NCBI GenBank assembly: GCA_913009895.1
Contig: CAJVXY010000018.1
Span: 1 to 59,557, forward strand
DNA: 59,557 nt
Direction: 5' to 3'
DNA from: an uncultured Acidiferrobacteraceae bacterium
GTDB lineage: Bacteria; Pseudomonadota; Gammaproteobacteria; Acidiferrobacterales; SZUA-150
Below are positions 8,168-18,653 of the stretch, piece after piece. The position numbers were made by a program, and so were the translations under genes. The notes under the pieces are model-generated. The model was not told the origin of the DNA. It worked only from the letters and a program-made list of their open reading frames with translations, and ran no database searches. Every line of letters starts with the position of its first letter. The first letter of the stretch is position 1.

Positions 8168-8755
8168 ATGAATAATAAACAGGTGGATCAATCGCTGGTG
8201 CTGAAGGTGCAAAGTGGTGACAAGTCGGCCTACGATTTACTGGTCCTGAAGTACCAGCATAGAGTTGCCAAGCTTGTTTCCAGGTTTATTTATAACCATG
8301 CCGAGGTTGAAGATGTCACACAGGAGGTTTTCATCAAGGCCTATCGTGCCCTGGCGAATTTTCGCGGAGACAGTGCATTTTATACCTGGTTGTACAGAAT
8401 TGCGGTTAATACGGCCAAGAATTACCTGGTAACAATGAGTCGGCGGCCACCGAGCACCGACCTGGAAGCAGGGGAAGCTGAAAACATGGAATTGGGTGCA
8501 AGTTTACGTGAAAACGCCACACCAGAATCGAATATGCTGGCCAAGGAAATAGGCGATACAGTTAAACGGGCCGTGGATCAATTGCCGGAGGATCTTAAAA
8601 TGGCAATTGTGCTTAGGGAAATTGAAGGGCTGAGTTATGAAGAAATTGCCAGTGTTATGGCATGTCCAATTGGCACAGTCAGATCACGAATTTTTCGCGC
8701 CCGAGAGGCGATAGATTCTGATTTAAAGCCTTTAATATCTGATGTAGATGAATAG
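8168..8755 (+). CDS. rpoE: RNA polymerase sigma-E factor (RpoE/AlgU)
   Basis: A 195-residue ECF sigma factor. Region 2 carries DVTQEVFIKAYRAL and the -10 recognition stretch; region 4 carries EEIASVMACPIGTVRSRIFR with its helix-turn-helix. It directs the envelope-stress regulon and is held at the membrane by RseA, encoded next. The sequence is very close to the AlgU type across both regions. ATG at 8168. Confidence 0.97.
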   Translation: MNNKQVDQSLVLKVQSGDKSAYDLLVLKYQHRVAKLVSRFIYNHAEVEDVTQEVFIKAYRALANFRGDSAFYTWLYRIAVNTAKNYLVTMSRRPPSTDLEAGEAENMELGASLRENATPESNMLAKEIGDTVKRAVDQLPEDLKMAIVLREIEGLSYEEIASVMACPIGTVRSRIFRAREAIDSDLKPLISDVDE

Positions 8756-8778
8756 AAGTGAAAAGAGGTGAGTGTAAT

Positions 8779-9321
8779 ATGAACGAAAAACTCTCAGCAT
8801 TAATGGATGGCGAGCTAAACGAGGCAGAGACCCGTAAAATGCTTTCTGAAATTGAGAAGAATAAAGACTTGCGTGCTACCTGGAGCCGATATCACCTTGC
8901 GGCGTCTGCCCTGCATGATGATATCATCCAGTTAAGCAACTCAAGCCTTGCCAGCAAGATTTCAAAAGAAATTGCAGGAGAGCCAATTATTGTCTCGCCT
9001 GGTTGGTGGCGACAGTCAAACAAAAAAGCAATTAAATTGGCTGGAAGTTTTGCCATCGCGGCATCAGTGGCCGCCATTGCTGTTGTTAGCTTGCAGGTTG
9101 ATTCGCCAGACCAGGTCAATCAACAGAGTATTGCCAGCCTTGAACCCATTAGCTCGGGCGATTTTATACGTGCCAGCGGAACACGCTGGAGCAATGGCAC
9201 AAACAGCACTGGCAGGGCGTTGAACATGTATCTTGTTGAGCATAGCGAATTTAGTCCAGCCTCAAACTTCAAGGGAATGATGGGTTATGGGCGCATTGCC
9301 GGTTACGATATGACTAAATGA
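8779..9321 (+). CDS. rseA: Anti-sigma-E factor RseA/MucA
   Basis: A 180-residue single-pass membrane protein. The N-terminal part (MNEKLSALMDGEL, then an ETRKML helix) is the sigma-binding domain; the membrane segment is at about residues 95-113; the rest is periplasmic and would contact RseB. I chose the ATG at 8779 because AAGAGGTGAG lies just before it and the family motif starts there; an upstream in-frame GTG at 8758 would add seven residues. Overlaps rseB by 4 bases. Confidence 0.92.
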   Translation: MNEKLSALMDGELNEAETRKMLSEIEKNKDLRATWSRYHLAASALHDDIIQLSNSSLASKISKEIAGEPIIVSPGWWRQSNKKAIKLAGSFAIAASVAAIAVVSLQVDSPDQVNQQSIASLEPISSGDFIRASGTRWSNGTNSTGRALNMYLVEHSEFSPASNFKGMMGYGRIAGYDMTK

Positions 9322-10283
9322 AATACAAAATAACCACAATTAGTTTGCTGCTCATGCTCGCCATGGGCAGCGGTGTCGTTCACGCAGAACAAGAGGCCTT
9401 GCAGTGGTTGGTAAAAATGGGATTAGCGGCCCAGGATCTTAATTATCGTGGAATTTTTGTTTATCAACATGATTTTCAGCTTGAGAGCATGCAAATTATC
9501 CACCGGGTTAAGCGCGGCGTTACCAAAGAGCGCCTGCTTTCCCTGAATAATGCACCACGAGAAATAATTCGGGATAACAATATTGTTCGTTGTTATCTGC
9601 CCGATGAAGATTCAATTGTCGTTGAGCATCGCAAAGCTAACGAAAAAAATTTCCCCCGCATTATTCCAAAAAATCTGGCAAGATTTAAGGATAACTACAG
9701 TTTTTTATTGGGGCCTAAACAGCGTGTCACTGACAGAATGGCCCAGCATGTCATTATCAAACCTAAAGACAAGTATCGTTATGGCTATCATTTGTGGGCC
9801 GATTTAAAATCAGGCATGTTGCTTAAATCTGATTTGATTGATCCGAATGGCAAGGTATTGGAACAATTCATGTTTACAAGCCTGGACATCGGCGTCCAGA
9901 TAAAAGATGAAGATTTAGAACCTCGATCAAGTTCATTAGGCCTGAAGAAGCTTCTGAAAAGCGAAAATAAAACGTCATCAGAGAAAAATCAATGGCGAGT
10001 CACCAGCTTGCCCGCGGGTTTTGTTACCAGTGTACATATTAAACGTACTGTTCCCATGCATGACGAACCCGTTGAGCATCTGGTGTTAACCGATGGTTTG
10101 GCGGCAGTTTCAGTTTTTATAGAAAAAAAGAAAGATCTCGACCAGATTGTGAGCGGTCCAAATTCAATGGGGGCGGTAAATGCCTATACTCGGACAACCA
10201 GCAACCACCAAATCACTGTCATAGGCGAGGTGCCAGCGATCACGGTCATCAAGATTGCCCGGGCGGTAGAGTTATTAAAGTAG
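9318..10283 (+). CDS. rseB: Sigma-E regulatory protein RseB/MucB
   Basis: A 321-residue periplasmic protein with a signal peptide ending near VVHA-EQ (about residue 24). The LolA-like N-terminal domain has LNYRGIFVYQHD, and a smaller C-terminal domain begins after about residue 220. It binds the periplasmic domain of RseA and protects it from DegS until it senses lipoprotein or LPS stress. It ends the operon: a terminator follows and no mucC or mucD is present. Confidence 0.93.
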   Translation: MKYKITTISLLLMLAMGSGVVHAEQEALQWLVKMGLAAQDLNYRGIFVYQHDFQLESMQIIHRVKRGVTKERLLSLNNAPREIIRDNNIVRCYLPDEDSIVVEHRKANEKNFPRIIPKNLARFKDNYSFLLGPKQRVTDRMAQHVIIKPKDKYRYGYHLWADLKSGMLLKSDLIDPNGKVLEQFMFTSLDIGVQIKDEDLEPRSSSLGLKKLLKSENKTSSEKNQWRVTSLPAGFVTSVHIKRTVPMHDEPVEHLVLTDGLAAVSVFIEKKKDLDQIVSGPNSMGAVNAYTRTTSNHQITVIGEVPAITVIKIARAVELLK

Positions 10284-10390
10284 TTGCTTGATCCCCTGAT
10301 TATATTATTTACTACCGGTTCTTCTCGTCCCCTAAATAAGCTATTATCCCGCCGTACTAACCTGCTGGGGTGCTTATACCCACTTGCGTG

Positions 10391-10414
10391 AGGCGCTTTG
10401 GGCGCCTTGTTTTT
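10391..10414 (+). terminator. Rho-independent terminator after rseB
   Basis: Stem AGGCGC (10391-10396) with GCGCCT (10402-10407), followed by TGTTTTT. It separates the sigma-E operon from lepA. Confidence 0.7.
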
Positions 10415-10454
10415 ATCTGATGTTCCAAAAATGAGATAGTTTAAGAGCGCTACT

Positions 10455-12254
10455 TTGACACAAGACAAGATTCGTAACTTTTCAATAATCGCCCATATTG
10501 ATCATGGTAAATCCACCATTGCCGACCGTTTTATCCAGGAGTGCGGTGGCCTGGAAGATCGTGAAATGGCTGAACAGGTGCTTGATTCCATGGAGCTGGA
10601 GCGTGAGCGCGGCATAACCATCAAGGCGCAAAGTGTTTCATTAAAGTACAAAGCGACTGATGGTCAAGTGTATAATTTAAACATCATTGATACGCCGGGA
10701 CATGTTGATTTTTCTTATGAAGTATCAAGATCCCTGACCGCCTGTGAGGGCGCATTACTTGTAGTGGACGCAGCGCAAGGTGTGCAGGCACAGACAGTTG
10801 CCAATTGTTATACGGCTGCTGAACTGGACCTGGAAATAGTACCTGTGCTTAACAAAATTGATTTGCCTTCAGCTGAGCCTGAACGGGTCATATCCGAGAT
10901 TGAAGAAATAATCGGGATTGATGCAACTGACGCCGTTGAGGTCAGCGCCAAAACAGGCCAGGGTATAAGAGATATCCTGGAAGCAATCGTTGACAAGATT
11001 CCGCCACCGAAGGGCGATAAGAATAAACCGCTCAGGGCCTTAATAATAGATTCCTGGTTTGATAATTATCTAGGCACGGTATCCTTGATTCGAATTATTG
11101 ATGGCAGCGTAACAAAAAAACAAAGAATTAGATTAATGGCGACGCAGCGAGATTATTTGGTAGATGAAGTTGGAATCTACACGCCAAAAAGGAAGGCGGT
11201 ATCAGAATTAAGTGCCGGTGAAGTGGGTTACCTGGTGGCTGGCATTAAAGACATACGTAGTGCACGGGTTGGCGATACCATTACACTTGTAGATAATCCT
11301 GCTGTCGAACCCTTGCCTGGTTTCAAGGAAGTACAACCACAGGTATTTGCCGGTTTGTACCCGGTTGAAGCGGCCAGTTACAATGAATTTAGGGATGCCC
11401 TGGACAAGTTATGCCTGAATGACGCTTCATTCTCTTTTGAGCCAGAGACTTCTGAGGCGCTGGGTTTTGGATTCAGATGCGGTTTTCTTGGCATGTTGCA
11501 TATGGAGATTATTCAGGAAAGACTGGAGCGAGAATACGATGTAGAATTAATTACCACTGCGCCTACCGTTGTTTATGAAATTCTTACAAAAACCGGTGAA
11601 AAATTAAAAGTAGAAAATCCGGCAAAACTTCCAGATGCTTCTGCAATTGAGGAATTTCGGGAGCCAATTATCCTGGTAAATATATTGTCGCCCCATGAAT
11701 ACATAGGCAGTGTTATCGGGCTATGCGAAGAAAAAAGAGGCATTCAGCGTAATATGTTATATGTTGGCAAGCAGGTCGTGGTGACATACGAGTTGCCTAT
11801 GAATGAAATTGTACTGGATTTCTTTGATCGATTAAAATCCGTTAGTCGCGGTTATGCGTCACTCGAGTATGAATTTTTAGAGTTCAGGGCAACCGATCTT
11901 GTTAAGCTGGATGTGATGATTAACGGTGAAAAGGTAGATGCATTGTCACTTATTGTGCATCGTGACCAGAGTATCTATCGCGGCAGAGATTTGGTTAAAA
12001 GATTACGAGAAATTATTCAGCGCCAGATGTTTGATGTGGCAATACAGGCAGCAATCGGCGCAAAAATTATTGCCCGTGAAACTGTAAAGGCGCTGAGAAA
12101 AAATGTTACAGCAAAATGTTACGGTGGTGATGCTTCCCGAAAACGAAAACTTCTGGAAAAACAAAAAGCAGGAAAGAAAAGAATGAAACAGGTTGGTTCA
12201 GTAGAAATTCCGCAAGAAGCTTTTCTTGCGATACTAAAGGTAGATGACAAATGA
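10455..12254 (+). CDS. lepA: Elongation factor 4 (LepA)
   Basis: A 599-residue translational GTPase, full family length. It has G1 AHIDHGKST near residue 14, G3 DTPGHVDF, G4 NKID, and the LepA-specific C-terminal domain ending with [17 protein letters not shown]4 can back-translocate or remodel stalled ribosomes. The start is TTG at 10455; no ATG alternative keeps the conserved [12 protein letters not shown] intact. lepB overlaps its stop by 4 bases. Confidence 0.97.
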   Translation: MTQDKIRNFSIIAHIDHGKSTIADRFIQECGGLEDREMAEQVLDSMELERERGITIKAQSVSLKYKATDGQVYNLNIIDTPGHVDFSYEVSRSLTACEGALLVVDAAQGVQAQTVANCYTAAELDLEIVPVLNKIDLPSAEPERVISEIEEIIGIDATDAVEVSAKTGQGIRDILEAIVDKIPPPKGDKNKPLRALIIDSWFDNYLGTVSLIRIIDGSVTKKQRIRLMATQRDYLVDEVGIYTPKRKAVSELSAGEVGYLVAGIKDIRSARVGDTITLVDNPAVEPLPGFKEVQPQVFAGLYPVEAASYNEFRDALDKLCLNDASFSFEPETSEALGFGFRCGFLGMLHMEIIQERLEREYDVELITTAPTVVYEILTKTGEKLKVENPAKLPDASAIEEFREPIILVNILSPHEYIGSVIGLCEEKRGIQRNMLYVGKQVVVTYELPMNEIVLDFFDRLKSVSRGYASLEYEFLEFRATDLVKLDVMINGEKVDALSLIVHRDQSIYRGRDLVKRLREIIQRQMFDVAIQAAIGAKIIARETVKALRKNVTAKCYGGDASRKRKLLEKQKAGKKRMKQVGSVEIPQEAFLAILKVDDK

Positions 12255-13093
12255 ATTTTGATTTTCCATTAATAATGTTTATCGCGATTCTCATTACGGG
12301 AATAATATGGGGCCTTGATTATGCCTTCGGTGTACCCGCAAGAAAAAAGAAAGCGGAAGCGCTGGAAGGTAGTGGCGGTTCTGATAAAGCCGTAAAAAAA
12401 TTACGACAAGAGCCAGTGCTTGTTGAGTACGCACGGGCATTTTTCCCGGTTATCCTGATTGTATTCATTTTGAGATCATTTCTCGTTGAGCCGTTCAGGA
12501 TCCCTTCCGGGTCGATGTTGCCCGGATTGCTCCCGGGCGATTTTATCCTGGTTAATAAATTTGCTTATGGTGTTCGATTGCCTATTGTCAATAACAAGAT
12601 ATTTGATCTGGGCGAGGTTAAACGTGGTGACGTGGTGGTATTTCGTTACCCAAGAGACCCTTCGGTCAATTACATTAAAAGATTAGTAGGCTTGCCAGGA
12701 GACAAAATTGTTTATAAAAACAGGCGTTTGACTATAAATGGCATACTTATGGATCTGGTAGCAAAAGACGGTTTTGATTTTGAGGAGACCCTTGGCGGGG
12801 TCAGCTCGTATCATCGTTTTCTGGAGAATTTGGCTGGGGTTGAGCATGATATAATCCATACTTCACTGACCAATAACGACGAGGCACTTGAAATAACGGT
12901 ACCTGCAGGCCATTATTTTGTAATGGGTGACAATCGAGACCGCAGTAATGACAGCCGTTACTGGGGTTTTGTGCCAGATGCCAATCTAGTCGGCAAGGCA
13001 TTTTATATCTGGTTTAGCTGGGATATGGCGGCAATAGAAGACTGGTTCCCGGCCAGGATTCGCTGGAATCGTGTCGGAGACACTATAAAATAA
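12251..13093 (+). CDS. lepB: Signal peptidase I
   Basis: A 280-residue inner-membrane serine protease removing signal peptides from secreted proteins. Catalytic S88 is in PSGSMLPG and the general base K143 in [12 protein letters not shown]; the C-terminal [14 protein letters not shown] box is intact. There are two transmembrane segments (about 7-24 and 62-78), as in the E. coli enzyme. Coupled to lepA by overlapping stop and start. Confidence 0.97.
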   Translation: MNFDFPLIMFIAILITGIIWGLDYAFGVPARKKKAEALEGSGGSDKAVKKLRQEPVLVEYARAFFPVILIVFILRSFLVEPFRIPSGSMLPGLLPGDFILVNKFAYGVRLPIVNNKIFDLGEVKRGDVVVFRYPRDPSVNYIKRLVGLPGDKIVYKNRRLTINGILMDLVAKDGFDFEETLGGVSSYHRFLENLAGVEHDIIHTSLTNNDEALEITVPAGHYFVMGDNRDRSNDSRYWGFVPDANLVGKAFYIWFSWDMAAIEDWFPARIRWNRVGDTIK

Positions 13094-13145
13094 TATTATC
13101 AATCAGCAAGAATGAATCTGAACCAGATTAAACTTGGAGATAATT

Positions 13146-13529
13146 ATGGTTAGAAGTAAAGAAAAAGGAATTACCATGTGGGGCATGCTAATGATTGCCC
13201 TTATAGTTGCATTCTTTGCACTATTGATCATCAAACTGGTGCCGACCTATTTAATGGACATGAAAGTAAAAAGTGCACTGGAAGGTGTATCAAGGCAGTC
13301 TCAACAATCAAATATGTCAAATGCTGCAATTAAAATGGCATTATACAAAAGATTTACAATAGATAACGTTAGCGAAACGGAGATAGATCTTAAGCAGGAT
13401 GTTACATTCGTCAAAAAAGGGCGCAATAGAATTATAAAAATAACCTACGAAGTTGTAACGCCTATGTTTGGAAACTTATCTGTACTTGTTCAGTTTGACC
13501 ACGAAGCGGAGGCTGGAAGATTTGAATGA
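13146..13529 (+). CDS. DUF4845 family protein
   Basis: A 127-residue protein with one N-terminal transmembrane segment preceded by a KGITMWGMLMI stretch, resembling a type IV pilin leader region, and a soluble C-terminal domain. Small proteins of the DUF4845 family lie between lepB and rnc in many gammaproteobacteria; their function is unknown. I chose the ATG at 13146 because TTGGAGA just before it provides a binding site; the TTG at 13134 is probably part of that site. It overlaps the start of rnc. Confidence 0.85.
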   Translation: MVRSKEKGITMWGMLMIALIVAFFALLIIKLVPTYLMDMKVKSALEGVSRQSQQSNMSNAAIKMALYKRFTIDNVSETEIDLKQDVTFVKKGRNRIIKITYEVVTPMFGNLSVLVQFDHEAEAGRFE

Positions 13530-14202
13530 CAAGCACTTGTCTTTATGTTCAGAATTATCTTACATATTCAAGGATGCCGAACTACTTGATCTGGCACTAA
13601 CACATAGAAGCAAAAGCACAAAAAACTATGAAAGGCTGGAATTTCTTGGTGATAGTATTGTTGGTTTTGTCATTGCATCGGAATTATTCTTACGTTACCC
13701 GGATTTATCAGAAGGAAAGTTAACACGTCTACGTGCCACGCTGGTTCGCAAAGAAACGTTGGCAAAGCTTTCCAGGACCATCGAGCTTGGGCAACACATA
13801 AAGTTGGGAAGTGGTGAGCTGAAAAGTGGCGGTTTTGATCGTGATTCCATACTTGCCGACTGCCTTGAGTCAATCCTGGGTGCTATTTTTATAGACAGCA
13901 CAATTGAAGACGTAACAAATGTTATCAAGAAGCTTTATAAAACCACGTTTGAAGAAATAAATCCTGACTCAGTACAGACAGATCCAAAAACAAAATTGCA
14001 AGAATACTTGCAAAAAAATACAAGACCTCTTCCCGAATACAAGATTATCGAAATTACCGGTAAGCCCCACAAACAAACATTTACTGTAGAGTGTAAAACC
14101 CTTTTGCTTGATCAACCCGTTTTCGGGAAAGGTGCGAGCAGAAAAAAAGCTGAACAAGATGCCGCAGACAAAACCATTAAGGCAATAAAAGATAAATCGT
14201 GA
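13522..14202 (+). CDS. rnc: Ribonuclease III
   Basis: A 226-residue double-stranded-RNA endonuclease that processes rRNA precursors and structured mRNAs. The signature ERLEFLGDSIVGF and the second acidic site DCLESILGAIFIDS are present, with a dsRNA-binding domain from about residue 150. I chose the TTG at 13522: GGAGG at 13508-13512 is 9 bases upstream and the N-terminus then matches the family. A longer frame starts at 13468 but would overlap the DUF4845 gene by 62 bases. Confidence 0.95.
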   Translation: MNDKHLSLCSELSYIFKDAELLDLALTHRSKSTKNYERLEFLGDSIVGFVIASELFLRYPDLSEGKLTRLRATLVRKETLAKLSRTIELGQHIKLGSGELKSGGFDRDSILADCLESILGAIFIDSTIEDVTNVIKKLYKTTFEEINPDSVQTDPKTKLQEYLQKNTRPLPEYKIIEITGKPHKQTFTVECKTLLLDQPVFGKGASRKKAEQDAADKTIKAIKDKS

Positions 14203-15101
14203 GTGATAATTTCCGTACCGGTTATGTAACGCTTTTGGGCAGACCTAATGTAGGAAAATCAACCCTTCTAAACAGGCTTGTAAAACAAAAAATCAGCATC
14301 ACTGCAAATCGACCACAAACAACCCGCCATAGCATTACAGGTATCAATACAACAGATTCTTTTCAAATTATCTATGTCGACACACCTGGTTTTAATAACG
14401 TCACAAATAGTTCGCTGAACAAGAGAATGAACAAAACTTCGCGGTCAAGCCTGGTTGGCGTTGATTGTATTGCATTAATGATAGGGCCGAAGGGTTGGAC
14501 GGAAGCAGATAAGGCTGTTGCCGAATTACTTCACTCTATCAAGACGCCTGTATTCCTGGTTATCAACAAGATTGATATGTTAAAAGATAAAAATACGTTA
14601 TTGCCTGTTATCGAAAATTCTGCAGCAGAGACAGGAATTCCGTTCGAGGAAATAATTCCAATATCAGCCGAGACTGGAGAAAATGTAAATAATCTTGAAG
14701 AAAAACTATTGGCTATGTTACCTGTACAGCCAAAATTATTTTCTGATGATCAGGTAACAGACAAGAGTGATAGATTCCTGGCGGGGGAGCTGGTAAGGGA
14801 GCAAATTTTCAGGGTTATCGGCGAAGAGGTTCCGTATGCTGTAGCGGTAAAGGTTGAAAAATTTAAACGAGAAGGAAAATTACTGAGAATAGAGGCAATC
14901 ATTTGGGTGGAAAAAAAAGGCCAGAAGGCAATTCTTATCGGTAAAGGCGGCGATCAAATAAAAAAAATTGGCACCCACGCACGCAAAGCCATGGAGAATA
15001 GCTTTGGCACCAAGGTATTCCTGGAGCTTTGGGTTAAGGTGCGAGCAAACTGGCGAGACAACGAACAGGCGCTGCGTTTGTTTGGTTACGGAGATGAATA
15101 A
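14199..15101 (+). CDS. era: GTPase Era
   Basis: A 300-residue GTPase for 16S rRNA maturation and 30S assembly. G1 GRPNVGKSTLLN, G3 DTPGF, G4 NKIDM, and a C-terminal KH domain with GKGGDQIKKIGTHARK that binds the 3' end of 16S rRNA. The GTG start overlaps the rnc stop, the usual rnc-era-recO arrangement. recO starts on the last base of its stop codon. Confidence 0.97.
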   Translation: MSDNFRTGYVTLLGRPNVGKSTLLNRLVKQKISITANRPQTTRHSITGINTTDSFQIIYVDTPGFNNVTNSSLNKRMNKTSRSSLVGVDCIALMIGPKGWTEADKAVAELLHSIKTPVFLVINKIDMLKDKNTLLPVIENSAAETGIPFEEIIPISAETGENVNNLEEKLLAMLPVQPKLFSDDQVTDKSDRFLAGELVREQIFRVIGEEVPYAVAVKVEKFKREGKLLRIEAIIWVEKKGQKAILIGKGGDQIKKIGTHARKAMENSFGTKVFLELWVKVRANWRDNEQALRLFGYGDE

Positions 15102-15811
15102 TGCGCGTGGAAAAAGAAAATGCGTTTATTTTGCATCAACGTGCATATAGTGAAACCAGTTCAATTCTCGATATTTTTTCCCAAAATTTTGGCAGGTTTT
15201 CACTAATTGCCAAAGGTATAAAAAAACAAAATTCAAGTAAGGGCAGTGTGTTACAACAGTTCCAGCCTTTATTGTTATCATGGGCAGGAAAATCAGATCT
15301 TAAAACACTAACGGCAGCAGAGTCCAATAGTGACACATTCGCTATGATCCCCGGCTCAATGTACTGTGGATTTTACATCAATGAACTCATTATAAGATTG
15401 CTGCATCAACACGACCCACATCCGAAATTATTTATTTATTACAAAGATACCCTAAAACAACTTAGCATGGGTGTTTCCGAAAAAGTATTGCGATTATTTG
15501 AAAAATATTTGCTTATTGAAATTGGATATGGCGTCATCCTGGATCACGATGTAGATAATAATAAAATAGACGAAAATAAAGATTATTATTATGTGCCAGA
15601 ATCTGGCCCGGTTAAAACAGAAGAAGAAAAGCAGGGTGCTGTAAAAATAAAAGGAAAAAGTTTAATCGCATTTGCAAACGAAAATCTGGATGATAAAGAT
15701 GTATTGGCTGACATAAAGAATTTAATGCGAGTGTTATTACAGATACAACTAGGCGACAAACCGTTACAAAGCAGAAAGCTTATGAATAAATTTCTATCAT
15801 TAAGCAGGTAA
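15101..15811 (+). CDS. recO: DNA repair protein RecO
   Basis: A 236-residue recombination mediator with an N-terminal OB domain (residues ~5-80, [20 protein letters not shown]) and an all-helical C-terminal part. It works with RecR to load RecA on SSB-coated DNA. No zinc-binding cysteine set is seen, as in many gammaproteobacterial members. The ATG overlaps the era stop. Confidence 0.93.
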   Translation: MRVEKENAFILHQRAYSETSSILDIFSQNFGRFSLIAKGIKKQNSSKGSVLQQFQPLLLSWAGKSDLKTLTAAESNSDTFAMIPGSMYCGFYINELIIRLLHQHDPHPKLFIYYKDTLKQLSMGVSEKVLRLFEKYLLIEIGYGVILDHDVDNNKIDENKDYYYVPESGPVKTEEEKQGAVKIKGKSLIAFANENLDDKDVLADIKNLMRVLLQIQLGDKPLQSRKLMNKFLSLSR

Positions 15812-15828
15812 CCACGGGGTATGAAAAA

Positions 15829-16560
15829 ATGACTAAGCTAGGTGTTAATATTGATCATGTTGCCACATTAAGACAGGCACGGGGCACTGTTTATCCGGAA
15901 CCCGTCCACGCGGCAAAAGAAGCAGAGCTTGCCGGTGCTGATTCAATCACAATGCATTTAAGAGAAGACCGTCGCCATATTCAGGATCGGGATATTGAAA
16001 TTGTAAATGAAATTATTGAAACAAGACTGAACATGGAAATGGCTGTTACGGAAGAGATGATAAAAATCGCAACACGTATCAAACCATCAGATTGTTGTCT
16101 GGTACCGGAAAAAAGAGAAGAACTGACTACGGAAGGTGGTCTTGATGTCAAAGGTCAGGAACAGAAAATAAAACGCGCATGCGATACGTTAGGCGAGGCA
16201 GGGATACAGACATCACTTTTTATAGATGCGGATCTAGACCAGCTGGATGCTGCCAAAAGAACTGGTGCCCCTGTAATAGAAATTCATACAGGTCATTTCG
16301 CCGATACAAAATACAAACATAAAAAATACCAGGAACTAACCCGGATTGAGCAGGCAATTCGACATGGACTTGATTTAGGATTACAGGTTAACGCAGGCCA
16401 CGGCCTTAATTATCATAATGTTCAGGAAATTGCCGCGTTACCCGGAATCTCGGAATTAAATATTGGGCATGCAATTATAGCCCAATCTATTTTTACCGGA
16501 CTAGGTCATGCCGTGGCAGAAATGAAAAGACTCATAAATGAAGCATCCCTTAAATCATGA
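15829..16560 (+). CDS. pdxJ: Pyridoxine 5'-phosphate synthase
   Basis: A 243-residue TIM-barrel enzyme condensing 1-deoxyxylulose 5-phosphate with 3-amino-2-oxopropyl phosphate to form pyridoxine 5'-phosphate. It has [14 protein letters not shown] at residues 4-17, the HLREDRRHI active-site loop at 44-52 and the C-terminal GHGLNY and LNIGHAI phosphate-binding stretches. It overlaps acpS by 4 bases. Confidence 0.97.
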   Translation: MTKLGVNIDHVATLRQARGTVYPEPVHAAKEAELAGADSITMHLREDRRHIQDRDIEIVNEIIETRLNMEMAVTEEMIKIATRIKPSDCCLVPEKREELTTEGGLDVKGQEQKIKRACDTLGEAGIQTSLFIDADLDQLDAAKRTGAPVIEIHTGHFADTKYKHKKYQELTRIEQAIRHGLDLGLQVNAGHGLNYHNVQEIAALPGISELNIGHAIIAQSIFTGLGHAVAEMKRLINEASLKS

Positions 16561-16946
16561 TATTCGGAATTGGCACAGACATTGTAAAAGTAGCGCGTAT
16601 GCAGCGTAGCATTGATCGATGGGGTGACCGCTTTGCCGAACGCATACTGACATCTGACGAGAAAAAGGAATATTGCACGACTATAAAAAAAGCCAATTTT
16701 TTGGCAAAAAGGTTTGCCGCTAAAGAAGCTGCATCGAAGGCCATGGGGTTGGGTTTTCAAAATGGACTGGAATTAAAACATATTTCAGTCACTCACAAAA
16801 AAAACGGCAAACCAGAATTAATTTTTACGGGATTCGCAAGTGAATTTTTATCCAGAAATAATATCAGTGCGGCACAGTTGAGTTTGTCAGACGAGCATGA
16901 ATACGCAGTTGCATTCGTAACAATGGAATGTGCCAGCCCTGACTGA
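16557..16946 (+). CDS. acpS: Holo-[acyl-carrier-protein] synthase
   Basis: A 129-residue phosphopantetheinyl transferase that converts apo-ACP to holo-ACP. The Mg-binding Asp is in [12 protein letters not shown] (residues 4-15) and the catalytic Glu in [14 protein letters not shown]. The pdxJ-acpS pair with overlapping stop and start is widespread. Last gene of the lepA-to-acpS run. Confidence 0.96.
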   Translation: MIFGIGTDIVKVARMQRSIDRWGDRFAERILTSDEKKEYCTTIKKANFLAKRFAAKEAASKAMGLGFQNGLELKHISVTHKKNGKPELIFTGFASEFLSRNNISAAQLSLSDEHEYAVAFVTMECASPD

Positions 16947-16977
16947 TATTACCGGATTAAAATTAAAAAAAACCTAA

Positions 16978-17550
16978 CTAATAATCTGGCTCAATCGCGC
17001 CGCGAAACCCAAGCATTGATGCGATACCAGCCAGAACCAGGCCAGCCAGGATAAGTACTGGTCCAATATAACCCACCGGACCTGCCAGCAAAACCGCTGC
17101 CCATTCCTGCTCAAGAAAAACAACTAAATAGAGCAGGCCGGAATGCATGACAGTGCCCGTGATGAATATCCAGCTTATGGCCTGTTTAAACATGGGGTGT
17201 ATTGCCAGAAAACATAACAGGAAACCAACTACTATATTCAGTAATGCTTCCAGGTTGCCATGGGCATGGGGGCCGCCTTTTATCCCGTCAACCGGTAGTT
17301 GGGCATTTATTCGAGCAGAGAGAGATAAAATGGCACGACTATTCGTTTTGGCAATTTGTTCGGGCGTCATGGGATCAAGGTCTTGCTCAAAACCGTCATT
17401 AACAATTTCTTGCAAGGCACCCACTTTTTTTTGTTTTTCCTGATCGGCAGTCTGGATATCCGGGTAATACTGAATAATCATTATCGGGCCCAGTGATGCG
17501 GTCAATACAAGGTATAAAAAACCAAATACAATATTTTTTTTGCCAATCAT
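16978..17550 (-). CDS. Uncharacterised four-helix membrane protein
   Basis: A 190-residue protein with about four hydrophobic segments (residues ~6-27, ~104-123, ~128-150, ~155-180) and a polar loop of about 75 residues between the first and second. The loop holds conserved-looking DPMTPEQIAK and a GGPHAHGN stretch with histidines next to the membrane. I recognise no family. It lies alone between acpS (convergent) and tRNA-Asn. Confidence 0.7.
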   Translation of the reverse strand: MIGKKNIVFGFLYLVLTASLGPIMIIQYYPDIQTADQEKQKKVGALQEIVNDGFEQDLDPMTPEQIAKTNSRAILSLSARINAQLPVDGIKGGPHAHGNLEALLNIVVGFLLCFLAIHPMFKQAISWIFITGTVMHSGLLYLVVFLEQEWAAVLLAGPVGYIGPVLILAGLVLAGIASMLGFRGAIEPDY

Positions 17551-17701
17551 TTATTTCTCCCAACCCTTGCTATGAAAATATTTATTCTGTTTATCCGGGC
17601 GTCACTGTATTACGAGCGGGGCCATGGCTTCAAGTGGCAATTGAAATATATACAGGGTGAAATACTAACAAGTGTGGTTAGAAATCTGGCTGGCAAAAAA
17701 A

Positions 17702-17777
17702 TGGCTCCCCGGGACGGACTCGAACCGCCGACAAGGTGATTAACAGTCACCCGCTCTACCAACTGAGCTACCGGGGA
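17702..17777 (-). tRNA. tRNA-Asn(GTT)
   Basis: A 76-base cloverleaf on the minus strand with a fully paired acceptor stem (TCCCCGG with CCGGGGA), D-loop AGCTCAGTTGGTAGAG, anticodon GTT in loop CTGTTAA, T-loop TTCGAGT and encoded CCA. Confidence 0.97.
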
Positions 17778-17846
17778 ATAGAGGCCGCGTATGGTACTGG
17801 CGTGCTCATAAAGGGTCAAGAACTTCGCGCCCATATCATGCACCTG

Positions 17847-18503
17847 TTATCCAGGACAATCTGCCGGTTTATTGCCAGGTTTACGGGTAGAGGTACGCAC
17901 CCGGCCAGTGCGGTAAAGCACTACCGTGCGCGCTGTATCTGGCCCCTCCACACTGCAAACACTGAAGGTCCCGGACTTGTTAGCGCTGCCTTGTGGCTGG
18001 AAGCTGACATAATCCCTGCGCCTGCCAGAGGGCCGCCAGGTGACGGTATAACCTGATTGCAGGGCCGCACCAACCAAAACGATAGACTCACCCGGGTCAA
18101 CCTGGACGTTTTTGTTTGGGTCATGAAACAATATCCAGCCTCGTTCCCATTGTTCACCCCGGTCACATTCTATTCCCGACCGGCTCTGGCAGAGCGTGAC
18201 TCGCTTGCCGGTTTTGATGGCTTCACTGCGCGCCAGGTGGAGTGTTCGTACCAGTTGATTGGTGACTGAAACCGTGCGGGCAGCCTTTACGATATTAAAT
18301 ATGGGCAGACTCATACCGCTGATAATACCCATAATTGCCAGGCTGGTTAATAATTCCAGCAGGCTGTATCCCGATAATTTTGGCTCCGATAATTCTAAAG
18401 AAGACTGTTGGCAAGAAATGCCGAATTTGCGGCCAGGTAATTTTTTTAACTTTAAAAACAGAACGCGCAATCCAGTGCGCGCAGGGTAAGCGAGAGTATT
18501 CAT
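17847..18503 (-). CDS. GspH/FimT-type minor pseudopilin
   Basis: A 218-residue protein with a class III prepilin site: cleavage expected after G in SGYSLLELL (residues ~44-52), leaving E at +5, then a hydrophobic helix. The C-terminal part has the GspH-like LARSEAIKTGKRVTLC and W-x-x-GWILFHD stretches typical of FimT-like DNA-binding pilins. Such proteins sit at the tip of type IV pili. The leader before the cleavage site is unusually long (about 44 residues), so a downstream non-ATG start is possible. No other pilus gene is nearby. Confidence 0.85.
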   Translation of the reverse strand: MNTLAYPARTGLRVLFLKLKKLPGRKFGISCQQSSLELSEPKLSGYSLLELLTSLAIMGIISGMSLPIFNIVKAARTVSVTNQLVRTLHLARSEAIKTGKRVTLCQSRSGIECDRGEQWERGWILFHDPNKNVQVDPGESIVLVGAALQSGYTVTWRPSGRRRDYVSFQPQGSANKSGTFSVCSVEGPDTARTVVLYRTGRVRTSTRKPGNKPADCPG

Positions 18504-18653
18504 TCAGATCCTCCATGATCATAAATGTTTGCACTAAAAAATATTCGGTCATCCTGACCTCGTTGCAGCGGCTTGTGTCACTGGCAACTGTCTTTATTAT
18601 TCACTTTCAAAGAAAGCATGCAAGCAAAATTTTAATTTCACGCTATAATATTG

